From Przewalskia tangutica (taxonomy: Eukaryota > Streptophyta > Magnoliopsida > Solanales > Solanaceae), in assembly GCA_029844215.1 (NCBI GenBank), contig CM056730.1, positions 53,022,924 through 53,086,923 on the forward strand: a stretch of DNA of 64,000 bases. The letters are read 5' to 3'. The stretch's first letter is position 1; each line of letters opens with the position of its first letter. A program made the position numbers and the translations under genes. Below, in pieces: positions 1-12,599 of the stretch. The notes below the pieces were generated by a model. The model ran no database searches. It was given only the letters and a program-made list of their open reading frames with translations, and was not told the DNA's origin.

Positions 1-89
1 CAGGGTTAAAGATCTATTCAGATTCATCGCTTCACTCCTTAGTCGTCTAATCAAACTCGCCTCGTAGGCTTATAGCTGAAGATGACGAA

Positions 90-806
90 CTACCCACCGA
101 TCCTCGGCTAAGTCCTCCCGCAAGGACACTCTTTCGACATCGCACCGACGGTCATAGGTACAATAAGTACCAACTAAAAGACGACATTCTCGATGACGCC
201 GCCACACCGTGAACACCGAGAAAATCAATCCGGATGGCCGAACCTTCGTGTGATGGTGAACCGAAGCTCGAGCTCGACTAACTTCGCATACCCCTAACGC
301 CCCGAACCCCGCGAGGACCTTTCATCGTGGATGCGCATAATCTATTCGGCCGCGAGGCGATCGCCAAAGTTACTAGCGACCTCACGCTCGCCCTCTTCTC
401 GCCCTTCAACCCGCCGATCTCTACGCTTTTGGCTCACGCGCATAAGCCCGCATACGTGCCATGCTCAAGCCCAATCAAGAATTACTTCGCACAACCTTCT
501 CGCTGATATTCATCAAGACTCGCGCAGACATCCAGATACTCTCTCGTAGTCAAATCCATAGTTAATGTGGTCGCCTTTGAAATCTATATTCTCTGCTCTG
601 GCCGTGGAATCGGCGTTCAAACATCATGGCCGCAGAGAATCGCCGCCGCCGGCTAAACTCTATCGGGCTAATGACGCCGCAGTAACTCCCCGAACGAAGC
701 ACCACCTAAGGTGATAATCGGGCTCGCGCCCACGTAACCCTTCAGATTTACTCGCAGCCTCCTGGCCGCTTTGTCCTCCGGCTCGAGCCTTTCTACGCGG
801 AGGCAT
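90..806 (-). pseudogene. gag: gag of M0, decayed and internally deleted
   Basis: Capsid/nucleocapsid gene of the M0 retrotransposon, read right to left from an ATG at 806, the same start context (ATGCCTC) as every other gag here. The N-terminal part (about 590-806) and the C-terminal nucleocapsid part align with the other copies, including a CCHC zinc-knuckle region at about 125-175. About 400 bases of the central capsid domain, present in T2 between 53600 and 53950, are missing around position 545-590. Several frameshifts break the rest. It cannot encode a working capsid as given. The 90 bases to the left edge are the gag tail or the following spacer. Confidence 0.7.
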
Positions 807-990
807 AACGGTAAGGGAAAGAAATACGTTAGAGGGTCCAACTTACAACACAGCTCTAAGGCACGATCTCAGAGTGAGAAGAAATAGAAACCAATCCTAA
901 ATATCCTATAGCCTCCTGATTAGGTGGTGCACAACACACCGATAATCAAGACTTCATCGATACGGTCAGAGACACTTTCCGAGGATTAAT

Positions 991-1003
991 CGCTCGATAC
1001 CAC
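991..1003 (-). promoter_or_regulatory. Primer-binding site of M0 (tRNA-iMet type)
   Basis: Minus-strand reading TGGTATCGAGCG lies three bases inside the 5' LTR end. It matches TGGTATCAGAGC, the complement of plant initiator tRNA-Met, except for the CAG-to-CG change seen across this record. Confidence 0.8.
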
Positions 1004-1680
1004 TTTGTCACGACCGACTGGCCCGTGGATCGTGCCTTACCCGCACCCTAGTGATACAACATCGAGTAATCAATGAACATAAAACACATACATGAAACAA
1101 ATGAAGTACAAAACAAGAATCTGAGGAAAACTTGCCTTTCAAGATATATATAAATAACAACTCCTACAAATGAACAGCTTTAATCCTTTTTACAACCCCG
1201 CCTACAACAAGATTACTGCACTTACGAAATGATATGACAACAATGGCGGACAGTGGCCCCGCCATACCCCGAATGTAAATACTACAACGACAGGGACTTT
1301 ACCTGCATAAGCCTCCGAGAAACGAGCTTTCCCAAACGCCGAACAGGACTCCTAAGAGCGAGGATCAACGATCGTGTACCTTTTACTCGCAGATGAACGC
1401 AGCCCCGGGCGAGGTCAAGACAACAGTACCAAGTATGTGAAATCAAAATAACATCAGAAATGAAATCATAGTAGTCTATATAAAGCAGTGAGACATGATG
1501 ATAACCAAACTACGCTCACAATAAATAAGCAAATATGTCAAGTCGTGACTCACGCCTCAAAGTTATCACAATAAAACCGCACGGGCAAGTACGAAGGCAT
1601 AGCCGACTACTAAGACCCACGCACTAAAAATACCACAAATCAGATCCCGAGGTCTTTCTAGACCGCACCACACGATCGGC

Positions 1681-1990
1681 CGCCACTCGCCCGCAATATC
1701 AATGCGCGCCTATCCTCGAACTCTCGCAGCCCGCATAGGTCACCCATGCACCGCATGAGGTATTCTCGAATCACGGTCCTGCATCGCCGAGGTATACCCC
1801 GCATCGGGCGCGCCTAACCTCGGTATCCGCCTAGGCTCCCGCAGCCCGCATAGTCTCAAAAGACCGCATAGTCTCAACAGCATCGCATAGAATCTCGCAT
1901 CGTGCTAAACACCCGAATGATCAATCTCGAGCTACCGCGACTGCATAGTCACAAGGATCGCATAGGCCGATAGACCCGCATCAAGGGTGG
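1681..1990. repeat. Type-c tandem array in M0 LTR
   Basis: Irregular tandem units rich in CCGCATAG, CCCGCA and GAGGTAT. Equivalents at 9670-9950, 19620-19890, 37745-38020, 42005-42260, 49320-49570 and 57833-58090. Confidence 0.7.
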
Positions 1991-2912
1991 CAAGCCCTGA
2001 TAATAAGTCAAGCGGGTATGTGATACAATAACAAGATAACCGCTTAACGCTTGACAACGTAAGCACAACAAGAGTGACCCCTTTACACAATAATCACAAG
2101 ATACTAACACACGAGCATCCTAACATGCTTACTTATCAAATCAACAAGAAAGTATTACAAGGCTATCACAAACCAATACAATCAAGTTATTCACACAAGG
2201 TACTTTCTACTAACAAGTTCTGTACCTATCCCCAAAGTACTTCATACATTAAATCTTTAAAAGATACGTTACTTCACAAAAACCACACAATAATTGTAGT
2301 ATATGAAAATAGAGTGATTATCTTTTAAAGTAAATCAATTACTTCTCTTTGTAAAATCAAGTAGCAACATTCTTTTCCAATGTTCAAGTTTGCCTAATTT
2401 CCAATGCTCAAGTTTGCCTAATTTCCCATGTTCAAGTTTCTCATTTTAGAAAGGTTTCAGAGTTCATAGTCTTATTCATTTAAGAATATAATTCTCCTTT
2501 AAACAACTGAGAAACATAAGCCTTATAAGTGAGTAGGATATTCTTGTTTATAACAATCTTATTACAAAGAACATGATCTAGGAATTATCATTTTGTCTCA
2601 TCTTAGCTTCTATGCAGATGGAAGTTTCTACCGGTTTTAATAATACTTAATTATTAAAAACATTTCCTTTTATTAACGCCGCAGTGGTTTGTCGATACAC
2701 ATTCGATTTCCAAAATCAAGAAACATTCTAAGCCGTTATACCTAACTTTCCATAAGGCTAGTATAACTCTTAAGTTTTCTAAAAATCAAGTATTACCTCT
2801 TCTTTCAAAATGATTCAAAATCTTTTGAAATACTTCAAGTTCTTTATTAACACATAACAAGCCGCTTATAGTTCAAATCGCTACCTTTTAAAACCACAAG
2901 TATTTTCTTACC

Positions 2913-2966
2913 AACATAAAGTCGTTATAACCAACTTCACATAAAGCCGTTATAACACTTTATGTT
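2913..2966. repeat. LTR palindrome 2 (reference copy)
   Basis: Arms AACATAAAGTCGTTATAAC and GTTATAACACTTTATGTT are near-perfect inverse repeats around a CAACTTC core. Related copies occur in plus LTRs at about 5870-5922, 5156-5208 and 15229-15275. Confidence 0.68.
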
Positions 2967-3979
2967 TTAAACCAATCAAATACATTTAGCACATGTACGC
3001 CTACCGCATTACATAGTTCACACATATCATGCTAGAAGAGATAGGAAGAGGTTCACATACCTCGCGACGAGCATCGACTAATAGCAAAACGCCCAAGTAC
3101 TTCCAACCGCTTCTACTCCTTTAAGCCAAGCAGATCGCGCCACACGTAGTACTTCAACCTATAAGGCCACAAGGCGCCATTAACATTTAGATCCCTTCAG
3201 AGAACATTCTACGTAAAATTCGCAAAGACTCTCCCGCAATAACAGAAATCTCCTCCTCTATCTGGCCGGCCACCAAGCCAACCAGTGGGGTTATACGCTT
3301 AATCCGGACGCACAATTCTACCTCACGTAAAAGCTACACAAGTTCATCAGAATACGCCCTATGTAAATACAACAAGATTTTCTTTCAAAAGGTTTCTTAT
3401 TATTCAAAGCTTAAGTCAAAAGACATTGCCGATAACAACGCTCGCTTCTATATATAGTATACTTCAACTATATAGTCTAACAATCATGTAATCTCCAATT
3501 ACAATAGAGGACAAGATATTTACCTCGATAAGCCCATAATTATCCGAGTTTAAATGTCGATCCCGAGCAAGGTTTAGCTCCTACTCCGCGCGCCCGACTC
3601 CGCCTCCAAACAACCCTTAGAAGTTCTAACTAACTTCTACTTATAACTTCAACTACTGAAGATTTACTTAGGGTTTTGTGGATCAAGGGAAGTATAATAG
3701 TATTTCGGCTTTAGAAGGTATAACCTTAGAATACTACAAGGTATATGGCTAAGGTAATTGGGCATTATAACAATACTTTTGAGAGTATTTCTAACAAGAG
3801 GGGGCATTATACTAAACAACTAGGCTAGTGGAGTACCCCACGCCACACTACTAGGAGGGGGGGAGGGCTCTCGGCCAAGGGGGAGTGGGATGGTGTAGGA
3901 CGATAACACTATTAGAGAGGGGGAGGATTGTTAACACTTAGAGATTTGTAGACTGGATGAAGAAGTCATCAAATAGGGG

Positions 3980-3987
3980 TATTTATA
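3980..3987 (-). promoter_or_regulatory. TATA box of M0 5' LTR
   Basis: TATTTATA on the plus strand (TATAAATA on the coding strand) followed in transcription sense by CCCC, the same TATAAATACCCC block found in almost every LTR of the window. Confidence 0.7.
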
Positions 3988-4388
3988 GTTCAGCAAAGGC
4001 CAACCAACGGCCAAGATCTTGCCAAGTGCAAGGCAAGTGTAGGCCAAGATCTTGCCAAGTTCACCTTATCCATCTACCACAAAATATCCTACCAACCCTT
4101 GACCAAACAATGGCCATTCGTCCCACCCCTTTACCGCCCCAAACGCAGCTCCAATGAGAGGTGCCAAGTGGCGCCTCTTGTTGGTCCAAAATGTTTCGCC
4201 TCAAAAATCCGCAAAAATTAAAAATGACATAGCCGGAATTTTCCTACGAAAGTCGTGGAAAACGCTTCACGAAAAAAACGACTCTAAACGTGTTGTGAAC
4301 AAAATAATTTTCGGCCAAGCCAACTTTAAACTTCAAATTTTTCTACGTACGTCCTTACGTACATACTCTGAAAATACGGGGTATAACA

Positions 4389-7291
4389 AATACCTTGTAG
4401 TTTTCCCAAGGTTACACTTATACAAAAGCCTAGAAAATACTATTATACTTCCTTTAGCTACTAAACGAAACCCTAAGGAAATCTTCATTGATAGTTGATG
4501 TAATCGAGCAGGTTGGTTAGAACTTCTAAGGTTGTTTGGAGCGGGTCGAGCGCACGGCAGAGCTAAACCTTGCTCAGATCGACATATAAACTCCTGGATA
4601 ATTTTGGGCCTATCAAGGTAAACACTTGACCTTCTATCAGAATTGGAAATTACATGTTGTAGGAATATATAGTTGAAGTATACTATATATGTAATCAACA
4701 TTATAATTGTGCAGCAATGTCTTTTGACTTAAGCCCAATTTTAAAGAAAGAGAATCGAATCAGAAATTACATAGATCAGACATGAGACTTGTGTAGTATT
4801 ACTGTGAGTAGAATTGTACACGCCCGTTAGACGTGCAAACCCTCGGTTGGCTTGGTAGCCTCGATAGAGAGAGGAGATTTACGCTGTCATGTGGGAGGTG
4901 TCGCCAATTTTCTGTAGAATATTCTACATTGAGATCTAAGATGTTAATAGGCGCCAGTGGCCTCTATAGGTCAAATATCGCGTGTGGCGTGGTTTACTTG
5001 GCTTAAGGTGTAGCCGATACTGAGGTACTTGAGCGCTTTGCTATTAGTCGATAATCGCCGCGAGGTATGTGAACCTCTTCCTATCTTTTCTAGCATGATA
5101 TGTGTAACTATGTAGTACGGTAGACGATACGTGCTAAATGTATTTGATTGGTTTAAAACATAAAGTGTTATAACAAATTTTATGGAAGTTGGTTATAATA
5201 GCTTTACGTAGGTAAGGAAATGCTTGTGGTTTTAAAAAGGTAATCGATTTGACTTATAACCGACTTGTTGTGTAATAGTAAAGAATCTTGAAGTATTTCA
5301 AAAGAACGTCAATCATCTTTAATGTAAGAGTAATACTTGGTTTTGAGAACATAAGAGTTATACTAGCTTTATGGGAAGTTAGGTATAACGCCTTAAGAGA
5401 GAATGGTTTTACCGATTTTTAGAAGTTAAGAGACTTAATCTTAAAAGATAAGAGACTTGACTTGATATGGATGTTAGTGTGAAACCTCATTCGTGAGTAA
5501 TGAGTACCGTTGTAAAAGGAATAATGTTTTACCGATTTGGAAATCAATAAGTATCGAACAAACCATCGCAATAGCTTAATAAAGGAAAATGTAATGACTA
5601 ATGAAGTATTATTAAAACCAAAGAGAAACCTCCATCCGCATGAAGCTAAGACGAGACAAAATGAGATTACATTTTCTAGATCATGGTCGCTTAATAAGAT
5701 TGATTATGAACAAGAATAACCTACTCGCCAGGCATATGTTACTCAATTGTTTTAAAAAGAGATTAAGACATCGAACTATGAAACTTTTCTAAAAAGAGAT
5801 CGCGAATTGAAATTAGGCAAACCGAACTTTAGGGTAAAGAAAGGCATCAGGTTGTCTTAAAATGGTTTAAAACATAAAGTGTTATAATGCCTTTATGGGA
5901 AGTTGGTTATAACGACTTTATGAAAAACAAAAGAAGGGTTTTTATCATCGGGTTTTAATGTGGTAACTTGACTTTAAAAAGAAGTGTTTTGTCTAAAAGA
6001 AGGCATGGTATTGCCTTAATTTGGTTTTAAAAAGGATAGTATGGAAGTTGTTTTGGTTTACTTAAAAGATATAAGTCACTCTATTTTATGCTACGTATCG
6101 TGACTTTTATAAAAGGGAACGGATCTTTAAAGGAACTTAACGCATTTAGTACTTTAGAATTAAAACCCGACTTTGACATAAAACGAAAGTACCTTGTTGT
6201 CAGGTAACTTGCCTACGCTTGTTGTGGATAGCCTTTGTTATGCAAAAATTGTGTTCTATATTACCGCCTCTCAAATCGAGGGTCGGTTGACTTGTTGAGG
6301 ACTTACTGGACGTATCGGCAGTGACGGAAAATTTCACGGGTATGCTCCTGATGATAGTGTTATTCCATGGACTAGCTCTCCATGAGGTTTCTTACTGTTC
6401 GCCTTGGTGCCTGGTGGTCGGCCAGATTTGCCCCGCCTCATGGCTGATTCGGCCTGGTACTGTAGTTAGCCCTCGCACTTGCCCTGCTCAGTGTAGTGGC
6501 GGTCTCGTGATACGCCTTGGTACCGTGGTCGGGCCTCAGACTTGCCCCGCTACCACGCGACCGCCTCGTATCCGTAGTCGCCTCGACTCGCCCCGTGTCG
6601 CCTTCGTGGTTCGTTGTATTGTATTGTTATTACGCTTTGGCATCAAGTAGGACTCGTGTTCGTGTGTACTTCGATGTTATCATATCATAGATCACGGCAG
6701 CTGGCGAAGGTATTCCACGCACGATCGACGCTGGCGCGAGACCCATAATTATATTTGAGTAAACGACCCGAGGCGCGAGACCGACTGATATAATCATATA
6801 CGTGTGTACCGTAGTTTGCTTATCATACATGTCTCCCGCTTTATATGGACTATTATGATTTCATTTACGATTTACGCCACATACTGGTACCACAGATCGA
6901 CTCCTTCTGGCCGCTCACGCCGCAGTAAGTACATCGCATGCCGATCCCCGCTTAGATCACCTTTCAACAGATTGGAAGCTCCGCCTTCTGAGGCTTATCT
7001 TTGGTATGTTACCCCGATGTCCGTAGGTTCTTGTACATCTGTGGTACGGGCGGCCCCGTCCCATCATAGTTGTTGTAAAAATCTTAGAGGTCCAGAGTAA
7101 TCGCCAAGTGTGGTAAGGATTGTAATCGCTCAAACGCTTATATATATATGTTGAAAGGCAACTGCTGGTTGGCCTGCTTATTTATAATATCTCTCATTTC
7201 ATGATTATGTTTTATTTCCGCGATTTTCTCTCGATGTTAGATCACCAGGTGCCCGGTAGGCACTACCACGCCCGATTCGCTGGTCGTGACA
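4389..7291 (+). mobile_element. F0: plus-strand LTR fragment (3' 2.9 kb), host of M0
   Basis: It begins abruptly after the M0 terminus with sequence that aligns to plus-strand LTRs from about 22890 (S2) and 59270 (T3) onward: the AAGGTTACACTTATACAAAAG block, the GGTTAGAACTTCTAAGG block and the ATATAGTTGAAGTATACTATAT block. It ends GGTCGTGACA at 7291. Its 5' third, with the TATA box, must lie left of M0 outside the window. The following bases aatac fall in a minus-strand LTR (X). It carries a tandem array unlike the others (type d, about 6395-6620). It may be a solo LTR or the 3' LTR of a longer element. Confidence 0.8.
6395..6620. repeat. Type-d tandem array in F0 LTR
   Basis: Degenerate tandem units containing GCCTTGGTACC-like, GGTCGG and CTTGCCCCGC pieces. 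It stands at the position of the type-b array in other plus LTRs and shares no sequence with it. Confidence 0.55.
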
Positions 7292-7503
7292 AATACTATA
7301 AGTGGATTTGGAATAGTAACTATACTTGAAGACAACTTTCTACCGCTGGGGGTATCACTAAGCCACAAGGCCAGAGTGGGAGAGGTTGTTTCGCTAAGCT
7401 TCTGTAGAAGTGGAAGAGGCTTGGACGAAAACACTACAAGAGGGGAGGATTTTCAAGACTTGGAGAAGTTGATTTGTGGACGAAGAAAACCTTCAAGTTG
7501 TGG

Positions 7504-7511
7504 TATTTATA
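7504..7511 (-). promoter_or_regulatory. TATA box in X 3' LTR
   Basis: TATTTATA on the plus strand, in the same position relative to the LTR end as in the other minus-strand LTRs. Confidence 0.6.
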
Positions 7512-7896
7512 AAGCCAACCAACGGCCAAGACGGCCAAGTGCTATGCAAGGTAAAGGTGAGGATTTACCCAAGTGTCCTTATCCATCTACTACACAAAAT
7601 ATCCTACCTAACCTTGACCAAAGTTTGGCCACAAAATCGCCCAAGAAACGCCCACATTCCGCTAACTCGGCGTGACAAGTGTCGCCTCTCGCTGGTCCAA
7701 AATGTTTCATCTCTCGAAAAATCCGCAAAAATAATAAATGACATAGCCGTAATTTTCCCTTACGCAAGTCTTGGAAAACGCTTCGCCGGAAAAACAATTC
7801 GCTTCGTGGGTTGTGTACTAATTTTTCGCCCATAATGCCTAGCTAAGGCTAAACTTTTGACGCACGCCCTCACGCATACTGAAATACGGTATAACA

Positions 7897-8938
7897 CCTA
7901 ACGTATTCTAGTTATACGTACATAATTTCTATTATTGCTTCTGTCTTTCAAATCCTCGGAGTTACTACATCTAACATTTAAGGCCATTCCCGGCTCTCAC
8001 GATCCGGTTCCAGTGGAACGCGTCCACGAACTCATACAATGATTAAATAGACTTGGGCCTTACACCCTCGTGACCCTGTCACGTAGAGGGACCACCATCT
8101 ATTGACCCTGCTCCAATTCGGGCCACGAGTTGACCCGTATTGGTCCACAACCTGACTCATAGTCGCACTCAATTCTTATTCCTTGTCTGAATCAATTCTT
8201 ACTACCCGAGAAGGCTTATACACCTAAGGTCTCAGCGGTTATCAATATTCTATGGCTCACAATTTCTATGCCCCGAGCCTACATTACCTTTCCCCGCATA
8301 CGGGTAAGATAGCTTCTCATAACTCTACAATCGCATTGTCTTAAGCACAACAACCATAATTACTCCATACGGATCTCATCCGTACAATTCTCTTAAGCAT
8401 ACCACGTAGCTTAATCCATTTACTTAGTCTTCCATTAAGTCCCATAACATGATTTCTTTAAGGGTTCATTACCCTCTCGCATGTACCTCATCATTTCCTA
8501 GTTATTTCCAATTTGCACCTAAAACCTTAATGAGAATTCATTAAATCGTTTCATACCTTGCCAGATCTATTAGTCCTTACCAATTCTTGGTAATCTCTAA
8601 TCATCCTAGGCAATACATATACGACTTCACCTAAACTGCATACCGCATACATCAATATACCAACTATTCATAAATTCTACCAACCCGATACGCAATCCAT
8701 ATCATCTTTTTCGTCATCGTTGCCTTCTCATAGCTGCAATCAACATAACTCGTTAGGGAGAGACTACCCTAACAACACCGCTCTATCGCATGATCTTAGA
8801 ATGAGAAAAATGGAAATCAATCCTAAATATTCAGAGCTTCCTCGACATAAAGCGTGCACAACACGCCGATAATCAAGCACTCTACTAGATATGGTCTCAG
8901 AGACACTTTCCGAGGACTAATCGCTCGATACCACTTTT
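7897..8938 (-). other. Internal non-coding region of X
   Basis: No gene is visible. About 7980-8200 aligns with the spacer of T2 (52440-52640) and T3 (63600-63800, inverted): the GGCCATTCCCGG, CGTGACCCT and GACCCG-containing blocks. About 8200-8700 is AT-rich with no recognisable coding. About 8750-8920 is the family leader that normally lies between the primer-binding site and gag. The polypurine tract and the roughly 300 bases next to the 3' LTR, present in T2 and M1, are missing. Confidence 0.65.
8921..8933 (-). promoter_or_regulatory. Primer-binding site of X
   Basis: Minus-strand reading TGGTATCGAGCG adjoins the start of the 5' LTR at 8939. It is the same iMet-type site as in M0. Confidence 0.72.
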
Positions 8939-9069
8939 TGTCACGACTCACCTGCCCGCGACTAGTTCCTTACCCGCACCCTAGTAGGTATACATCGAGA
9001 AAAACCAGAATAAACTCAAAGACATAAAACAACGTAGAATAGAAACAAAGCAACCGAGCAGGTCGCTTT

Positions 9070-12000
9070 TGTCACGACTCCCTCGGCCCGCGACTGGTGC
9101 CTTACCCCGGGCACCCTAGTGATACAACATCAGAGAAAATCAGCGGGAAAAAAAAAAAATACACATGAAACAAGATATACAATAATGAAATAAGAAAACA
9201 GGCTAACCAAAACGGTTACCTTTCTGAATATATAAATAAAACTTGAACCCGAACAGTTACATCCCTTTTACAAACTCTGCCCACAACAAGATTACATGCA
9301 CTTACGAATGTTATAATAACAATGACGGACAGGGTTCCGCCATACCCCGAATGTAAGTACCTACAACGACAGGACTATACCAAAGATAAGCCTCCGAGAA
9401 ACGGAGCTTTCCCAAAACGCCGAATCGTGATCCTATGAGCGAGGATCGACGATCGCGTACTTCTACCTACGGCAGTTAACGCACTTCAAGGAGGCCGCAT
9501 AACATACCAAGTATGTGAAATCAGAAAGTATCAAATCAAATCGTAATATTTTAAAACCAATTACAAATACGCATTTAACAACCAATTTAATCGCACATAG
9601 TGCCACAACATAAACAAGAGCAAAATAGATATAACGAATCGTCTTTTCTAGGCCGCTAATGATCGGGCAAGCGCCAATCGCCTATAGTATCATTATGCGT
9701 GTTTAATCTCGAACTCCCGCACCGCATAGTCACACACGTAATTCGCACGAGGTATTCTCGTGACGGGGCAGCTAACCCGCGCATCCTCCCGACTCCCGCA
9801 CCGCATAGTCACATAGACCGCATAGTCACACATCGCATGAGGCATTCCTCGACGGATAACACACCAAATAATCAACTCGAACTCCCGCAGCCCGCATAGT
9901 CACACGCATCGCATGAGGTATACCTCGATCGAGGTGGCAAGTCCTCGCATCATAACAAGTCGTGGTATGTGATATAATAGCAAGATAACGCTTATCGCTT
10001 ATCAACGTAAGCACAACAAGAATAACCCCCTCACACAAACATCACAAGACACTAACACACGTAGCATCGTAACACGTTTACTTATCAAACCATCTTACTA
10101 CACTTTCTAGAAATCAATACAAGACTTTCATAAACAAATAAGTAAACCGTTCCTTCTATCTTCCTTAAGTCGTTATACCTAACTTCCCATAAAGCTAGTA
10201 TAACACTTAAGCTTTTAAAACCAAGTATTTCTTTTCTTTCAAAAATGATTCATAACTCTTTTGAAATACTTCAAGATTCTTATTATTTAAAACTCAAGTC
10301 AAAAGACATCAAAGTAAAACCAAAACAATTTCCATACCTTCTTTTTAAACCAACCTTAAGACAAAATCATGCCTTCCTTTTTAAAACCAATGCATTTTTT
10401 CCTTTAAAAGTCAAGTAGCAATATACTTTTTAAACCAAGTGTCTCACTATTTTAAAAACAAGTAACCTATACCTTTAAATCAAGTTACTTCTCCTTTCCC
10501 AAAATCAAGTTGTTTATAAGTCAAGTTATCATTTTAAATCCAATGATAAAACCATTCTTATTTTCGAAATCAAGGTAACTTTATTCTTTAAAAGACCACA
10601 CACCCATTACTCATGAGTGAGGTTTTACAACTTTTTAACATAATTCAAGTCCTTAATATTTCATAACAAGTCACTTAACTTTGGAATCAAGTCAAGGACA
10701 TAAAAGGAAAATCAAATTCCTTTAAACACACGCCGCCTACCGCACTAAATATATTTCACAAATATCATGCTAGAAAGGATAGAAGAGGTTCACATACCTC
10801 GCGACGACATCGATAATTAGCAAAACGCCCAAAGTACTCTAACCTTGCTCGCCTTTTCCACCCTTCAAGTAGAATACGCCACTCGTAGCACTTCAACGAT
10901 AAAGGCCACAAGACGCCTATCAACCTCTAGATCTCTTCAGAGAATAATTCTCGATACAAGATTCCTTATTCTACTAAAATTCGCAAGAAGACCTCCCCGC
11001 AACCATATGAATCTCCTCTCTAACGAGACCGCTACTAAACCAACAATCCTGTGGTTACACGCCTAACCTGACGTACAATTCTACTCCACAATAATACTAC
11101 AAGTCCATCAGAATACAAATTTTGTAAATACAGCTCAATTCTTTATAATCATCCTTCCAATATATCTTATACTCAATTCTAAACTACTACAACATGTAAT
11201 CTCCAATTACAATAGGGACAAAGATAATTACCTCGATAAGCCCAAAATTATCCAAGATATAAGTCGATCCCGAGCAACGCTTAGCTCCAATTCCTTACGC
11301 TCCAACCCGCCCAAGCAACCCTTAGAAGTTTCTAAACAACTTCTCTTAACACTTCATCTAAGCTATGAAGATTTTTCTAGTGGCTACATTTTGCGACTCA
11401 TGAATAAAGTAGTATTTTTCCTGCTCTTAGTATTGAAATAACTTTGGAATACTACTAGAATACTAGGCTAAGGTATTTTGGGAAATTACAACAATACTTG
11501 AAGAATTCTACTCAAGTGGGGGGTGTTTGGACGAGAACTCACTAAGTGAGGAGGAATTTTCATTTTGAAACTTTTTAACGCTGATGAAATAAAGTCTTGC
11601 ACACAAGCGGGTATTTATAGGAAATCAATGTCCAAGATCTAGGCAAATGGACGGTGAGGATGGGGTACATGTGGGTAGTTGGTCAACCATTTGGCTACCA
11701 TTAAACGGGACAAGTGGCCACCACAAAACGGGCCACTTGTCCACCAAAAACGCCCCACTTGTTCTTCTCCAATTCGCCAACACGGCCACACGGGGTGACA
11801 CGTGTCGCCTATCGCCCAAAATATTTCATCTTCAAAATATCCGTAATGCCAAAAATCCAAAATAAAGCTGGCTCTACAAAATCAGAATTCTCCCGGGCCC
11901 CACGTGACCAATTTCTAAATAAAATACCATAATTCTCAAATATTCCAAAAGTCCGAATACCAAACTGGGAATCCACCCCATTAATGAACCTTTTTCCTTC

Positions 12001-12114
12001 ACAAAATCCGAAACTTTTCCATTAAAAATCACATCTTTCTTCCTTTCCAATTTTAATGTCGTATTTACGTACGTACGTCCTCATATACATAATCTGGAAC
12101 TACGGGGTGTAACA
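9070..12114 (-). repeat. 3' LTR of M1, about 3.05 kb, complete
   Basis: Starts TGTCACGACT and ends GGGGTGTAACA. A TATA-type box is at 11612-11619 (minus). The type-c array lies at about 9670-9950 and the palindrome at 10164-10211. It lacks the CTTCTATGCAGATGG module present in the T-type LTRs. The polypurine tract follows directly on its right, so it is the 3' LTR of a minus-strand element. Confidence 0.86.
11612..11619 (-). promoter_or_regulatory. TATA box of M1 3' LTR
   Basis: TATTTATA on the plus strand, about 500 bases from the LTR end, as in sister LTRs. Confidence 0.68.
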
Positions 12115-12129
12115 TTCTTCCCCCCTTAG
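12115..12129 (-). promoter_or_regulatory. Polypurine tract of M1
   Basis: Minus-strand reading CTAAGGGGGGAAGAA abuts the 3' LTR. It would prime plus-strand synthesis. A palindrome AACATTC/GAATGTT (12131-12149) lies next to it. Confidence 0.78.
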
Positions 12130-12599
12130 AAACATTCATCCCGAATGTTCCTTCTAAGCCTCTAATCATACAAGCGCCGGTATAGTCTTCACTACTATAC
12201 TTACAAAACCAATTATGCCACACATGGCCATAATATAACATACACGCAAAACTCAATCCAATCCAACGAGGAATCACCTCTAACGTGTATAACAACACAA
12301 AAACTTCCACCCATGGTCCAAAGGATACTTTTTTCACATCTATACTTATAAAAAGGACACTTCACATCTTCGCCCCTTTTCTTACTGTTGCACTCTCCTC
12401 GCACACTCCGAACTCTTCCTCATACTTACCACATTTCCATTGCTTCGCCTAAAATCTCTGGTTACTATCTCTAACTTGGTCATCATTAATCGGGAACACT
12501 GGAGGGATCTCCGATTACTCTTCCAAACATAGCAACATGGAATACGACGCATCGCCTCCTAAGCTCTGACAGCAGGCTAACTTATGTGCAACCCGCCTA
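12130..12599 (-). other. 3' non-coding region of M1
   Basis: Shared with T2 (52068-52440): the AACATTC/GAATGTT palindrome, the CCACACATGGCCA block, the GGAATCACCTCTA block and the ACTTGGTCATC block in the same order. No coding is seen. From about 12480 it diverges from T2 and runs into the integrase remnant. Confidence 0.65.

Larger units (their letters stand above)
1..4388 (-). mobile_element. M0: minus-strand Ty3/gypsy element, partial (gag + 5' LTR)
   Basis: Right-hand end of a minus-strand LTR retrotransposon; the rest lies left of the window. From right to left it shows a complete 5' LTR (1006-4388), a tRNA-Met primer-binding site just left of it, an untranslated leader (about 807-990) and a decayed gag. 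It ends on its right at ACA (4388), and the next bases are aatac inside another LTR in the opposite direction (F0), so M0 inserted into F0; its left target duplication is outside the window. Whether it had pol cannot be seen. Confidence 0.85.
1006..4388 (-). repeat. 5' LTR of M0, about 3.38 kb, complete
   Basis: Plus-strand reading starts TGTCACGACC and ends CGGGGTATAACA, the inverse of the TGTTATACCCCG...GTGACA termini of the plus-strand copies. It has a TATA-type box in minus orientation at 3980-3987, the type-c tandem array at about 1681-1990, and both LTR palindromes (2728-2774 and 2913-2966). The G-rich stretch at about 3850-3920 lies downstream of the predicted start, so it would be C-rich in the RNA. 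Confidence 0.88.
7292..9069 (-). mobile_element. X: small minus-strand element without gag or pol, partial
   Basis: It consists of the last 605 bases of a 3' LTR (7292-7896, ending GGTATAACA), about 1.04 kb of internal DNA (7897-8938), and the first 131 bases of a 5' LTR (8939-9069, starting TGTCACGACT) before M1 interrupts it. The internal part has spacer sequence on the left and the usual leader and primer-binding site on the right, with no gag between. Its 3' LTR begins outside the window because F0 is inserted in it. It is a deletion derivative even smaller than the gag-only elements. Confidence 0.75.

Noticed and set aside
2074..2328. 84-codon open frame in the M0 LTR
   Set aside because: Low-complexity AT-rich LTR sequence; sister LTRs have stops at the same place and no protein family is recognised.
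4389..7291. F0 as part of M0 (an inverted LTR pair of one element)
   Set aside because: M0 has a complete terminus at 4388, and F0 starts mid-LTR in the opposite direction. An insertion of M0 into F0 explains both without special mechanisms.
9145..9160. A run as the poly(A) tail of a LINE or processed gene
   Set aside because: The A run is at the same LTR position in the other M1 LTR (38950) and is flanked by LTR sequence on both sides.
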